A stretch of 64,000 nt of DNA from Mycogone perniciosa (taxonomy: Eukaryota; Ascomycota; Sordariomycetes; Hypocreales; Hypocreaceae): the NCBI GenBank assembly GCA_025331125.1, contig JAOALB010000002.1:558001-622000 (forward strand). Direction: 5' to 3'. The notes beneath the pieces were generated by a model, which was not told where the DNA came from, did not search any database, and saw only the letters and a list, made by a program, of their open reading frames with translations. Positions 12,258-23,189 of the stretch are shown piece after piece (the stretch's first letter is position 1; each line of letters opens with the position of its first letter). A program made the position numbers and the translations under genes.

Positions 12258-13351
12258 ATGGGTCTTCTCACTTGGCTCGGCCTCCGCCGCCCGAACCAGT
12301 GGGAGCGGCTCACTCTCCTCGACCATCTCCTCATCTCGCCCATGACCTTCGTCGCAGTTCGCCTCTATCACGTCTTTCTCTTCTTCCGCGGACAGCCCTT
12401 CCAGCCTCCGCAAAACAAGATCCGTGTTGTCTGCATCTCCGATACTCACGACCAAACCGTCGACATACCTTCCGGTGATATCCTCATTCATGCCGGCGAT
12501 CTCACTGATGCCGGCACCGTTGTTGATATCCAGAAGCAACTCGACTGGCTCAAGAGCCAACCCCATGGCATGAAAGTTGTCGTTGCAGGGAACCACGACA
12601 GCTATTTTGACCCAAGCAGTCGCGTCGAGGAGGACGTCAAATCCGGTGCCAAAGTCAACCTAGACGGGCTGCTTTATCTAGAGAGCAGCCTGACAGTGCA
12701 AGAGATCAACGGCAGGACAATTTCTATCTTTGGAGTGCCCGACATTCCAGAGTGTGGCCCGCCAAGTTTCGCGTAAGTTCATAAAGTGAAACTGTCTTGG
12801 GCTTTAAGTGTCTGAGACGCTGACGTCTTTGGATCGCAACAGGTTCCAGTACAAGCCCGATCAGCAACCCTGGTTCAGCAAGATCCCGCCCACGACCGAC
12901 ATTCTTGTGACTCACTGCCCACCGGTAAGACCCCAGAGCCGTCTTTCGTGCATTTGGTATTTGTTGCTCACACGGTTCCCAGAAACACCATCTCGATCTC
13001 GATCTTGGTTGCCCCCATCTCCTCAGGGAGGTTTGGCGTGTCAAGCCCCGTCTCCATGTCTTTGGCCACGTTCACTGGGGTTACGGCAAGGAAGCCATCT
13101 TCTTTGACGACGCCCAACTTGCGTACGAACGTCTCCTTTCCCGGCCTAGGCGGGGCCTGTTCTGGGACTTTGTGCCTAACGAGTCGTGGGTGGACATGTT
13201 TCTCATAGTAGGCTATGGGCTTCACAACGTTCTGTCAAAATGGGTTTTTGGCGGCCCGGCTAGCGATGAGGGCTGCATCATGGTCAATGCTGGACAGATG
13301 TATGGCAGCACGGGCAAGGTGAAGAACCGGGCTGTGGTGGTAGACATTTGA
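12258..13351 (+). CDS. calcineurin-like metallophosphoesterase (MPPED/UPF0046-like)
   Basis: Three exons: 12258-12772, 12843-12924, 12983-13351 (introns 70 and 58 nt), 321 aa. The start is the ATG in a strong context (gccaccATGg). All metal-site motifs of the calcineurin-like phosphoesterase fold are present in order: SDTH (Asp62, His64), HAGD (79-81), GNHD (111-114), THCPP (195-199) and GHVH (227-230). The single-domain size and GHVHWGYG ending resemble the MPPED1/2 family, which hydrolyses phosphodiesters in metazoa. The fungal substrate is not known. A hydrophobic stretch near residues 21-44 may be a membrane-associated or buried helix. It is divergently placed from the anoctamin gene and convergent with the GH16 gene (240 bp between stops). 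Confidence 0.92.
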
Positions 13352-13591
13352 TCCAGTTAGATAATTCCAGCCTCGGGGTATGATTTCCATCATAGTTTTG
13401 GGAGATTCTTTGATTCGTTCAATTATTGTGAAATTTCCACCCTGAAACTATGACTATCTACTGTAGCCGAAGAAGCAAAATGTCAAAACGGTGTGCGCTC
13501 TGGGGTATCCTGTAACAGTTAGTAAGCAATCGCAAACATCATTAGTCGTACAGGTGTTTCCTGTTTCCTTTCCTCCATTCTTTCCATCATC

Positions 13592-16000
13592 TTATAACAT
13601 CATCACAGCCATCGCCAGCGCGGTCAGACCAAGAACTGCGTTCCTCTTCGCCTCGTCGAATCTGCCTGGCGCTGCTGCCACGATGACAGTGGAAGGTAGA
13701 GGTTCTGGGCTCTCTACAAATTCCACAGTAGTCTCAGCAGGGGGTGGCGGCGGTGGCAGGACATCTGATGGAGGCAGAGCCTGTTCCGGTAGAGGTGTTG
13801 GCATGATTGGCAGTTCGACCTCAGCCTCATTGGTAGGGATGCATTCGGAGCAGTCCGCCGTAACTGTGGCTGCCACTGGTACTACGACCTCCGTGACGAG
13901 AGCCTCGTCTTCATCGCAGTCCAAGTCAGTGACAACGGTGGTCAGGGTTGTAGGATACTTCGCCTGGGGGGGTTGCACCGGTACTGGGGAGAGAATCACG
14001 TAGCTCACACTCGTGATGGCGCTTGTAGAGGTAGTGCCGCTTGTATAGGTGGTGATGACGTTTGTAGGGATAGTGATGGAGTTTGTAGAGGGACTGGGCA
14101 CGGATATGGCACTGGTGATGTTGGATCCTGGAGCCATTGCCGGTGGAGGTTCCGGCTTGTCCTCTGAAACGGAGCCATAGACCGTCAAGGCATATGTGAC
14201 CGGAGTATCCAGGGTAGCACGGCGAAGGCGGAACAGACGCGACCTTCTCAAGGAAGTCAGGTTGCCTGTTGGGGCTGAGGAGTTATTTGCCAAAGCAGTT
14301 GAGTCATCCGTCACGGTAGTCGAGTTGCCAGGCCTGCTGATTTTCGGACTGAAGGAAGTAGCGGAGGCAGCATGACCAGGAGCAACACCAAGGGTGTTAT
14401 TCCGCTCATTCTCATGGTGTTCTATGATACCACCACAGAACTGCAGATCATTTCCTGGACAAGGGCGATTGCACATTCCCTCCGTAGCACTAGCCCTTGT
14501 GTCCGCATCAATATTGTTGGCGCAGAAGCACTTGGTGTTGAAGACGCCGGCGTAGGCCTCGCCACTGCATAGTTCAACACACCCTTCAGGTGTCATCCCC
14601 TTGCTGTCAGCGACCTTGTGGAAGGTCGAGAAATCGCTGCTGGAGTCAAAGCAGCCAAGGTAAGCGTAGTTACCAATCTTAGCTGGGTTGACGGGGGTTT
14701 CTGTGGCGATGGGCGGGATGGTGGTGGGTGTGGAAGGGATAGATGTGGAAGAGAGAGATTTGGAAGAGAGAGATGTGGTGGCATTGGCCGAGAATGGGAC
14801 AGGGATGGAGACAGGGACAGTGACGGGAACACGAGTACCACCGACTCTGACAGTCAGAGTCGATACAGAGGTTACTGTCGTTGTTGTGGTTGGTTCGGCT
14901 GTGGGTGTGGTGCTGGTGTTAGTGAACTCATAGGCGTCGATATATCTCACGTCCCAGTAGGCATTGGCAAATGCCTGTGGATTATTGGCAACATATTCGG
15001 AACACGTTGGGGCAAAATCAGTGCAAGTGTCTGTCTTTCCCCAGACAGCATCGCCATAGTCGCCGCAAAAGTTCTGATATTGGTTAGCTAAAGCGTTCCA
15101 GGGGGAAATGAGAATCGATGGGATACGTACGGTGTTGATAACAATGTTCATGTTCTTCCAGTAGGTATCCACATCACAGCCAGAACCTCCAAAGATGGAT
15201 TGTGGAAGTCCCCAATTGTCTGGGTTAGGCTTCTTGGCTTCGATATCAGCAGGGATGGATCCTCGAGGGAAGTGCCACAGGCTGATGTGTTCTGAGTCCC
15301 ACTTCATCGCGTAGACACCTCCATTGACAGCGTTGAACCCATCGCCATACGATGAGGTGTCACTCGCAGGAGGGTTGAAGCCACAGCCAATGTTCATATC
15401 CCCAACTGCACAATCAGAGTTTCGTTGCTCGCCACTATAGAGTCCCGCCAGGGAAGGGCTCTGGGTGCATCCGTTGGCGGTGTGTGCGGACATGATGTTG
15501 TTGTGGCCTGTGTTGACACCTTCAATGATGTCGATCTCGCCGCCATTAGGCCAATCGTTGCCATAGGACCAGACTGTAGCTCCCGTTAGTTACTGTTGCT
15601 AAAGGAGTGCTGTTAATAAAGGGGCACTGTCTTACATGCTGGCCATAGACCACATTGTGAAGGAGGCATGTGAAGAAAGTCGGCTATGAAGAGGCCATGG
15701 TTGAACGCCTGCTTACTCTCAAGCCGGATACTCGGTCGTCCCTCGTTCGGCGAGTACTTGTTTGTGTGATCAACTCCCAACCTCACGACTCCTGTATTCT
15801 CATCGATCGAGTAAAGGCCCATGGACTGGGCACTATCTCTGTTTTGATATCTGCAATACATTGTTAGCCTCTGGGATGATAAACTAGGAGCGTGCTAAAA
15901 CTCACGAGACATATCCATGAGAGGGATCTGCCCCATTAAACCAGTTAAAGCCATAAAGAAGTGACTCTCCGGCATACGAGGTAGTTAACGAGTATGTCAT
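13592..16000 (-). CDS. GH16 glucanase-like protein with WSC domain and GPI-like C-terminus
   Basis: Four exons: 15906-16000, 15636-15850, 15131-15573, 13592-15073 (introns 55, 62, 57 nt), 744 aa. Residues 5-305 form a GH16 domain (beta-1,3(4)-glucanase or transglycosylase type) with the catalytic motif GGEIDIIEG (Glu116, Glu121). A Ser/Thr-rich linker follows. Next is a Cys-rich WSC domain (about 384-467, YLGCFD...CFCANN...CPGNDLQFCGG), which binds wall polysaccharide in known proteins. A long S/T/P-rich stalk follows and a terminal hydrophobic stretch (NAVLGLTALAMAVMML) looks like a GPI-attachment signal. The protein is therefore expected at the cell surface. The first ATG after a TATA box gives MTYSLTTSYAG, with no N-terminal signal peptide, which conflicts with that. 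An unrecognised upstream exon is possible. Intron 3 is 57 nt and stop-free. Confidence 0.87.
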
Positions 16001-16674
16001 CTCTTCTAATAAATATTGTAGAGATGGACGGTTTGGTAAAGATGAATGTTTGGTGCAGAATGGACCAAGAGAGAGATAGGTCAACCAAATATATAGCCAC
16101 TTCCGGGACAAATCTCCAGCGTCACTTTGGAATGGCACTAAGTTTAGATCCTGCCATGGTGATAAATGGATGAAATCTGCTCCTCTCCGCATTTGGCAAC
16201 AAGTCCATGAGGCTGGATCATTCAAAGCATTGTTGCCCTAGCCCCGGGCAACCTTGATCTTCAAACCCACATCCCATTGTCTGTGACTAGGGGCGAGACC
16301 CCATGATTCCTTCATGGTGCTGTGTGGGCCATTGGAGAACCCAGAAGCCATCTACCCGGAGACCCGGAGACGGTTGCGGCAACTATCCAAGACAGTGAGA
16401 GAACCTGCGCCACTTGAACGCTCGCTCATCGTTGTCTCGTTGTCTAGCCACACATGCAACTGAGACATCCCAGACAAATCAGCGCACCAGAGAACCATTC
16501 CAGAGGCTGAGACACTGAATCATCATCTCTTATTGGCCTAGAAACTGAATCTTACATGCCACTGCAAGGTTGACTTTGAAACAATTTTTCAACCCGGGTA
16601 TTTCCAAACGCCCCAAGATATGCGAATTCCACCTCTTTCTTTCTTGCTCGTTCTTATTACATATTGATACATCA
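16001..16674. other. intergenic region: GH16 promoter and Pex12 3' flank
   Basis: Contains the 5' flank of the GH16 gene with the TATA element at 16090-16095 and the short 3' flank of pex12. A minus-strand open frame at 16001-16225 runs in frame into the GH16 start but has no signal-peptide-like segment. No other gene was seen. Confidence 0.55.
16090..16095 (-). promoter_or_regulatory. TATA box of the GH16-WSC gene
   Basis: On the minus strand GGCTATATATTTGG lies 90 nt upstream of the chosen ATG at 16000. A pyrimidine-rich stretch (CTATCTCTCTCTTGG) sits between them, as expected around a fungal transcription start. Confidence 0.45.
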
Positions 16675-17958
16675 TTAGACCATTATCCTCCTCAGACCTT
16701 CGGTGCCGCCGAGCACCCGTTTGCCCGTGACTGCGCACCGCCCTTGGCCGCTCTCCCACTTCCCAGCACGGTCCTCCATGAAAGCTTCTTGCTTGGGATG
16801 CATGCCCTCAATCCATCTGTGGATGCACGTGTAACAGTACACGATGCCAGTCTGGCAGGCAGTCGGTGTGACAATGTCGTCCTTACAAATGGGACAAAAC
16901 GACGAATCCTCTGGGAAGGGAACCACGTATATGGGGAGCATAGACGGTGTTGCAACCGGCGCCTCCTCTTCTGTAATCTCTACTTCGTCCGTGCCATCGG
17001 CCTCTGTCTTCTCCTCGTCTTCTGTCTTTTCCTTCTTGCCAAATGCTCCCTTCCCTGATACAATCGGGGGCGGCAGCTCGATACTCTCAGCCGCTTTCTG
17101 CGTCAGCTGCTTCCCAAAGTCGGACTGATACCACCACTCCAAGAACTTGAGCGCGAAAATGCTCATAGGTAACAAAATAGACAAGCTCGAGAGAGCCTTG
17201 GAGCCCAATTCCTTCGGCGTAGATAGCAGTGATCGCGGGCCGGGCTTAACGGCATTTCTTGATTTTCTAGACAGAGCCTCGATGGCCTGGTGATCAGCCA
17301 TGGTCATCCTCCGCACTCGCGTCCCAATAAGCCACATCAATGGGTTGTGGTATTTGCTCTGGTCGAAGAGGTATGCCAGGTTAAACGCCAACATGGCAAA
17401 GTAGTACCCGGCATTCACGCTTGGGTATATGTTGCGCAGAAACCATCTGTAGTAGTGCAAAAACCGATCGCGCAGAGTCGGGTTATCGGGCATTCGCGTG
17501 TAGGCAGCACCTAGTAGCGCTCTCGGCGCGTTGACTTCGTAATCATCATCCAGCTTCCGCTTCAAGTACGGCACGCCGACCAGCACCGCCAGGTTCTTCC
17601 AAACATCCTTGGTCGTAAGCTTCAATGATTCGCGCACGAGATGCGGCGCTGCCACGCTCGCGCGCGGGATCTCGCCCTGGAGTGCCTTCTCGCGCTTGAG
17701 GCCATAGAAGTTCTCGGTAAAGGAGCCGCCACGGGTGCGCAGGAAGTGGCGCTCAACAAGGAGCATGAGCAGCGCGTAGAGCTCATCGAAGGAATTAAGG
17801 ATTCGGAGGAGATATCGCGGGTGGCGCTGGGTGGCGACGGTGAGGAGGTATCGCAGGGTCGGGGGAAGCAGAGCGTTGAGCTGCTGTTCTGAGAGCACCT
17901 CAAAGAGAGACGGCTTTTGGCCGTCGAAGGTGCCCCGAAGGGCAGTGACAAACTCCAT
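16675..17958 (-). CDS. pex12: peroxin-12, RING component of the peroxisomal import ubiquitin ligase
   Basis: Single exon, 427 aa. The N-terminal Pex2/Pex12 domain (about residues 20-280) contains the typical helices: LRYLLTVATQRHPRYLLRI, ESLKLTTKDVWKNLAVLVGV, and membrane segments near 183-198 and 255-275. An acidic linker (305-335) leads to the C-terminal RING-like domain from residue 355 (CPIC...TACQTGIVYCYTCIHRWI), which has the reduced set of zinc ligands usual for Pex12. With Pex2 and Pex10 the family forms the peroxisomal membrane complex that ubiquitinates Pex5 for recycling. Length and layout match full-length ascomycete Pex12. It is divergent from a hotdog thioesterase gene across 538 bp. 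Confidence 0.95.
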   Translation of the reverse strand: MEFVTALRGTFDGQKPSLFEVLSEQQLNALLPPTLRYLLTVATQRHPRYLLRILNSFDELYALLMLLVERHFLRTRGGSFTENFYGLKREKALQGEIPRASVAAPHLVRESLKLTTKDVWKNLAVLVGVPYLKRKLDDDYEVNAPRALLGAAYTRMPDNPTLRDRFLHYYRWFLRNIYPSVNAGYYFAMLAFNLAYLFDQSKYHNPLMWLIGTRVRRMTMADHQAIEALSRKSRNAVKPGPRSLLSTPKELGSKALSSLSILLPMSIFALKFLEWWYQSDFGKQLTQKAAESIELPPPIVSGKGAFGKKEKTEDEEKTEADGTDEVEITEEEAPVATPSMLPIYVVPFPEDSSFCPICKDDIVTPTACQTGIVYCYTCIHRWIEGMHPKQEAFMEDRAGKWESGQGRCAVTGKRVLGGTEGLRRIMV

Positions 17959-18496
17959 GGCTCTCCCTCTCCTCTGACAGGGATTGCGATGGCGGAGACC
18001 AGCGTCGAATGCGTGGCCACCGCGTCGCCAACAATAACAAGAACAGTGTGTTTGTTGATCAGAGACGATAGGGGAGGGTCCTGTTGTCAGTGACTGACGT
18101 TGGCGGAATACGGACCTCGGAATTTTCCGCCCTTTGACCGAGGCGGTCCATAAATGACATAAATACTAAGTGACCTGACTGATCCATGTGAATTCAGTGC
18201 CTCGGCAACTTGCAGCTTTCCCCATGTTTTTTGCTCCATAATATTACGGAGTACTACTATTACTACGGTCCATACCCCGGAGTTCGTATTTTACGGAGTA
18301 CGGAGATTAAGGATTTGAGCTTAGGCTGCAAGGTAGCTCGGAGTTGGTGCAACATCAATTTGTACATCGAGCTGTCTCGACTTCTTATTCACCACCCGAT
18401 TTGAACTTATTATAAGAAGGCGCATCATATAATAAACTCATCGACATAAATAATCTGTCGCCATCTTTATACTGACATTCCCGCCATCTATCTGCC
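17959..18496. promoter_or_regulatory. divergent promoter region, pex12 / thioesterase
   Basis: 538 bp shared upstream DNA. It holds a cluster of TACGGAGTAC-type elements at 18245-18305 (three clear copies plus degenerate ones). No experimentally known element, such as an oleate-response site, was identified with confidence. Confidence 0.5.
18245..18305. repeat. cluster of TACGGAGTA motifs
   Basis: Contains TTACGGAGTACTAC, CCCCGGAGTTCGTA and TTACGGAGTACGGAG within 61 bases, in the pex12/thioesterase spacer. Confidence 0.8.
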
Positions 18497-19151
18497 ATGA
18501 GCGACCCGAACAAAGACATAAACAACAACAATCGCATTGACGATAAGGATGATGTCTCCGACGAGGAAAAGATTCGATTCTGGATAAGCTATTCAGCAAA
18601 TGAAGCAGGCAAACCAATCTCGGGTGTGAGTATTTGCCAAATATTTGGACCCAACTGCAATTCGATTGATCATATAGCGGCCCTCCAACGCCTTGTTATC
18701 TTCCTGCCCTCTTAAACAGACACCTAACATCTTCACCCTACAGGAATGGATGAGCCAGCTCATCCCGCTTATTGGCTTTCACTCGGCTTCCTCCTCACTT
18801 CCTCACCCTTCTGTAACCCTCACCTTCACCGTCAAGGAAGAGCACTGTAACCGCCTGGGGAATCTGCACGGCGGCGCTGCGGCCACTCTCTTTGACTTCT
18901 GCACCACCATGCCTATCACCCTTGTCAGTCGCAAGGGCTACTGGAAATTTCTTGGTGTCTCCCGTACCCTCAACGTCACCTATCTGCGTCCTGTGCCAGC
19001 CGGAACCGAGGTGCTCATTGAGAGCGAGATGATCAGCATTGGCAAGAACATGGCCGCTATCAAAGGAACTATGAGGAAGAGGAGTGATGGGCAGATTCTA
19101 TCCATCTGTGAGCACAACAAAGTCAACGTTGATCCTGTACCTATGCTATAG
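18497..19151 (+). CDS. hotdog-fold acyl-CoA thioesterase (ACOT13/PaaI-like)
   Basis: Two exons, 18497-18625 and 18744-19151 (intron 118 nt, donor GTGAGT, acceptor CCTACAG), 178 aa. After a charged N-terminus (about 30 residues, DDKDDVSDEEK) comes a single hotdog domain. It has the family signature NLHGGAAATLFD (HGG at residues 85-87), then TLNVTYLRPVPAGTEVLIES and a KNMAAIKGTMRK strand. Family members hydrolyse acyl- or aryl-CoA thioesters as homotetramers. The C-terminus (VPML) is not a PTS1 signal, so peroxisomal location is not supported despite the divergent pex12 neighbour. Similar proteins are often annotated simply as thioesterase superfamily; the substrate cannot be inferred. Confidence 0.9.
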
Positions 19152-19295
19152 GTTTGATTGTGGATGCTAGACGGGCGGTTCGGATCTAATGAAAGGAAAC
19201 GAAGAGCATTAGCTAGAATCATCTAGATGTACATGATCGTACACATCTGTATTAGCGATTTCAGCATTACATACAACGACTTGACCTGACCAAAT

Positions 19296-21178
19296 TTATG
19301 AAGACTGCTCCGCAGGGTGCTCTGTGACCTCTACAACTTCCACCTCCGCATCCAGTAGTAAACCGAGCAGCTCGCCTGACACAGGCTCCGACTCAGACCC
19401 ATCTTCATCCTCATCCTCGTCGTCCTCACCCGCATACTCCATGTCTCCTTCTGGGTCAGAATCCTCCATCTCGATGAGCGTGCCCCAGAGCAGGAAGTCG
19501 GTGGGAATAACGGCATGAATCGGGGCATGCGGGCTATGATCGTCCTCATCATCGCTGGCCTTCCAAAAAGCACTAGGGCCACATGGACCTTGAGGATCAT
19601 AGTCTCTGTATGTCGTTAGTGCGGATTCAGCTGACCCTCAGGAGACAGGGCTTACTTACCTATCGAACCAGTGTCCTACAACACCTCGGGCAGACTGCAC
19701 ACCACCGATTTGGATACCTTCACTTTTCCACCGCTCCCGGCCATTGTAGATGGAGTACGTAGTCCACCTGACCTCACCCTCCTTTGTTAGGCCGACGGTG
19801 CCTTTCGTAGTGAATCCTTTAGTTTCAGCACCGTTGTCCACAAATGCGACGAAGGGGATGATCAAGATACATACCTCGGAGATCTGAGCTAGCATTGTCA
19901 TCCCACGCGTCATCAAGGGGGCGCGAGACACCCTTGAAATGCACCACTGGTAAATCTTGTGAGTAGTCCGGTCCGGCAGCTTCAATACTCGTGACGTGAA
20001 TCCTCATGATGATCAGGCGAGTTGCCTCTCCGACATCAAGCGGCGACCTAGGGGTATTGGATTGGGTGGAATCGGGTTGGTGGGGCAAAGGAAAGTTGTA
20101 GGTGAAAAAGTCGTTGTAGTCTAGAAAACACACAACCTAGATCATTGTTAGCAGTCATCAGTAAAGTGGAATATTTCAGAGAGATACGAACACGGTACCA
20201 AGTGCCAGTCACACCGTACGGATCCTTGGCATCCAGGGACGATATGTCAGGTTTGGGAGAGGGTATATAGCTCCTAGACCATGAGCCAGAGAAAGGGTTG
20301 TCCCATATCTCGCTAAACAGCCTCAGGAGTCTCTTAGTCCAGATATTGTGTCCAAGCACAATTAGAATAGCCTCCACCTTCTCCCAATCCACGCGATCGG
20401 TTTCGTCGTCCTTAAAAGGACCCCACCTAGACAAAGTGGTATACTGCCGCAGGTCGTATACCTTGGAGCAAGCATAGGGATAAGTCCTTGTTGACCTCAA
20501 TCTACCAACATTCAGGATTGGTTTGCCGTATAAGCAGTGCAGCTTTGCACTCTGCTGCTGCTCCTCTCGTGTATGAAGCGACATAGGTTGGGAGTGAGAT
20601 TTGGAAACTCTGACAAAGAGGGATGATTTCTGGAGGAATGCAGTGCGATTTGACTCTTCTTCAAAGATATTCTTGAGAAAGTCGGCATTCCTCGAGGCGT
20701 GCTGAGTATTCGAGCACTCGAGAGCATATCCTGCCGAGGAGGCATGCTTCAGAAGTCGATCTACCACACTATACACAAACGACAACTCATGTTCCTGTAG
20801 CTGCGGTCAATACATACATAAATTACAAACGTTAGAAAGAAGGGGAATTGCAAGCGTGCCTTGTCTTGCATATCCTTGCGATGACAAATGTCTTCCAGCC
20901 TCACCAGGTCATGCAACTCAGACTCCCAATCCAAGATTACATCTTCAGGGGGGGTGTCCTACGTTTCATTAGCGACTGAAATATTCCGATTTCACACGAT
21001 GGAGCTTGACTATACGAACAAGTGTGTGAAGATAAATGTCATGACATAGCTTCTGATTCCCCTTCACAAAGTCGTGCAGCGCATGGCAGACGAGGGGTAG
21101 CGAGGCAAGATCTCGAGGAGAGAGCCACCGAAAGATGTTGTGAAGAATCTCGTTGGGCAATGTTGTCAACTGCGCCAT
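19296..21178 (-). CDS. F-box protein with acidic C-terminus
   Basis: Six exons: 21020-21178, 20860-20958, 20192-20800, 19875-20136, 19660-19816, 19296-19605 (introns 61, 59, 55, 58, 54 nt), 531 aa. The N-terminus is an F-box (LTTLPNEILHNIFRWLSPRD, about residues 4-45), the Skp1-binding module of SCF ubiquitin ligases. The rest resembles a fungal F-box family: FVYSVVDRLLKHA, then VEAILIVLGHNIW, DPYGVTGTWYRVVCFLDYND, a strand-rich part with EVRWTTYSIYNGRERW, and GGVQSARGVVGHWFDRDYDP. A poly-acidic tail follows (EDDEDEDED). Substrate unknown. Start chosen at MAQLTTLP, the only ATG before the F-box. Oddities: introns 1 and 3 use GTTCGT donors, and intron 2 (20801-20859) appears to be GC-AG, with CTAAC branch point. 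Confidence 0.87.
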
Positions 21179-21501
21179 TTCTCGAGGCGTCTCTGATGAT
21201 TCCAGGGTGAGATGTAGATTAAATATGGGCAAGGTTCAGATGGGCGGAACGATGCCAATGGTTGGTTGTCTTATTAATCGCACCGTGCGGATTTGCTGAC
21301 ATTGGCGTTATCCGAGTGGGGTACCAAAGAACGGAGCAAATGGACCCCGTAACTCCGACACCATTATACCAAGTCCAAGAGACAGCTACTAATCGATTAA
21401 TATGTATCTATAATACACAATCAATAGAGCTATCTTGATATTGTCCTAATTGTATTGTTCCGATAGGAAGTAATGCCTAGCAAGTGAGCGAGCCACCTTG
21501 C
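21179..21501. other. intergenic region, F-box promoter and lipase 3' flank
   Basis: 323 bp with no gene. It is the 5' flank of the F-box gene and the 3' flank of the lipase gene, both on the minus strand. Nothing further was recognised. Confidence 0.6.
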
Positions 21502-22881
21502 CTAGGTTTCTATCCCAATACCAATCGACCGAGTTCCAACAGGCTTCCCGAGAAGATCAAGCAGCGCATCTATGATGAAACCAGGAAGGACCTCTATAGT
21601 ACTAGGATCAAGAAGCGAACTCGCGACAGTCTTCGTGGAGCATCCAGCCTGTGACCCCTTTCCATCCAAAACATCAATGAGCCAGGAGAAGGCTTTGGGT
21701 GCGCCGATTATACCAAAAAGAGTATGCGAAGACACCAAATCTCTCTGATACTGGACTGAGGCACCTCCAGCGCAGTATTTCTCCACCAAAGCATCCGTCT
21801 CACTGATCGGGCTAATCTCATCCCCAATGGACTTGTAAACGAACAGCGGAATTTTAGGAACGGCCTGACCGAGAGAATTTTCGCTGAGAATCCTGAGGAT
21901 TTCTGGGTCCGTTAAAGGAATGCTGGGATCATCGAACATACTAAGTACATCCTTGAAGAGAAAATCCAGGACGTTGGCCGTGAAGCACTGGTTCGCCACC
22001 CTTTGGAAGAGCGGACGATACTGTGGCAGAAGGTGTTTTTCAAGAGTTTCAGCAACATATGGGTACTGGTTTGCTAAACCAACCATGCTGGCAGGAAGAA
22101 GACCACACTGGGCAGACTTGTTTATCTTCGTGATGGAGGTGGTCGCGTTGGGTATGGTTCCGCCCATTGCTGCTCCGACAATCTTCAATTCCGGCGCATA
22201 TGTAGGTTGCAACTCGACAGCCAATGTTGCTGCCAGGGCACCACCAGAATAGCCCCACATGGCAATATTGGCATCCTTCTTTATGCCAGTGAAGTGGGTA
22301 GAGTTAAGGGCGGCTCGGATGCCGTCAAGAGTTGACTGGCCAGAGAGCCGGTTGGCGGAAAAGGCAGCGTTGGGACCTAAGTGATCTGGCACGATGACGA
22401 CCCATCCCCGCTCCAAGGCAGCCTCACTCAGTAGGATTTCAACCTGTGAGAGAAGAGTGCCGAGTAGCCTTCCGGATTCCGATGCAAGCTGGAACACGTA
22501 TGACGGCGCGCAGTTACGAAACGCTGCGTCCTGAGAGACCTGTTGTGATATAACCTTGTCGTAGTTTGCATTATAAGGAATCAGAACGGTGAGAACTGTC
22601 GCCGTAGCCTTGCCCAGACTGTCGGTGGTTCTATAGAGGATCTGGCGGCTAGCTTTCAGGTTGATGGGGGCCAGGCCGAAGACGGCAATCGGCGCTGGGG
22701 GGGCTCGATGCCTCAAGATTGTTCCAGGTGCGATATCATTCAGGCCATCTTGAGGCACGGCGTAGAAGGGATCATCGCTGGGCGGTATCAGGGTTGCACG
22801 GCCCTGTAAGTCGTGGGGGATGGCAAAAGTGACGGATAACAGGGCTAGCCATGTTAGAACCTGAACAAGTCCAACAACCAT
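21502..22881 (-). CDS. secreted lipase, LIP family (Candida Lip-type)
   Basis: Single exon, 459 aa. Residues 1-20 form a signal peptide (WLALLSVTFA then IP). The alpha/beta-hydrolase body matches the secretory lipase family: DDPFYAVP near the N-terminus, ILYRTTDSLGKATATVLTVL, the ERGWVVIVPDHLGP block, and the nucleophile elbow GYSGG (residues 210-214, Ser212). A catalytic Asp is likely in SIGDEISP and a His in SSHTLFG. A second Cys-containing segment (YCAGG...AGCSTKT) may hold disulfides. It is expected to hydrolyse triacylglycerols or other esters outside the cell. Length matches the family (440-470 aa). It lies downstream of and in the same direction as the F-box gene's upstream region; no co-regulation is evident. 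Confidence 0.93.
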   Translation of the reverse strand: MVVGLVQVLTWLALLSVTFAIPHDLQGRATLIPPSDDPFYAVPQDGLNDIAPGTILRHRAPPAPIAVFGLAPINLKASRQILYRTTDSLGKATATVLTVLIPYNANYDKVISQQVSQDAAFRNCAPSYVFQLASESGRLLGTLLSQVEILLSEAALERGWVVIVPDHLGPNAAFSANRLSGQSTLDGIRAALNSTHFTGIKKDANIAMWGYSGGALAATLAVELQPTYAPELKIVGAAMGGTIPNATTSITKINKSAQCGLLPASMVGLANQYPYVAETLEKHLLPQYRPLFQRVANQCFTANVLDFLFKDVLSMFDDPSIPLTDPEILRILSENSLGQAVPKIPLFVYKSIGDEISPISETDALVEKYCAGGASVQYQRDLVSSHTLFGIIGAPKAFSWLIDVLDGKGSQAGCSTKTVASSLLDPSTIEVLPGFIIDALLDLLGKPVGTRSIGIGIET

Positions 22882-23165
22882 TATTCTGATGTTTAGCAGA
22901 GAGATGGAGAGGCAAGGCCATAGGGAGTTTGACTAGGGAGCCCTAGATATAATATCCCCTTAAGAAAGGGATAGATAGCCCTTACACAGCAGTAGCCCCA
23001 TAATAAATAAGACACTGATACCAAAACAAATGGAATGCACGAGTCAGGGGATATGATGTATACATGAGGGTCACTCAAAAGCAAAAACCCTCCCTCGGCA
23101 TGTCCATCCAAATAGTAACACGGCAACATCGAATAAGCAAAGTGTTTAATGGTAGTACTCGTAGC

Positions 23166-23189
23166 AGTAGTACTACTAGTAGTACTACT
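23166..23189. repeat. 24-bp perfect palindrome of AGTACT units
   Basis: The left half AGTAGTACTACT is followed by its exact reverse complement, centred on ACTAGT. Further imperfect AGTACT/AGTAGT copies flank it (23152-23200). Confidence 0.9.
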
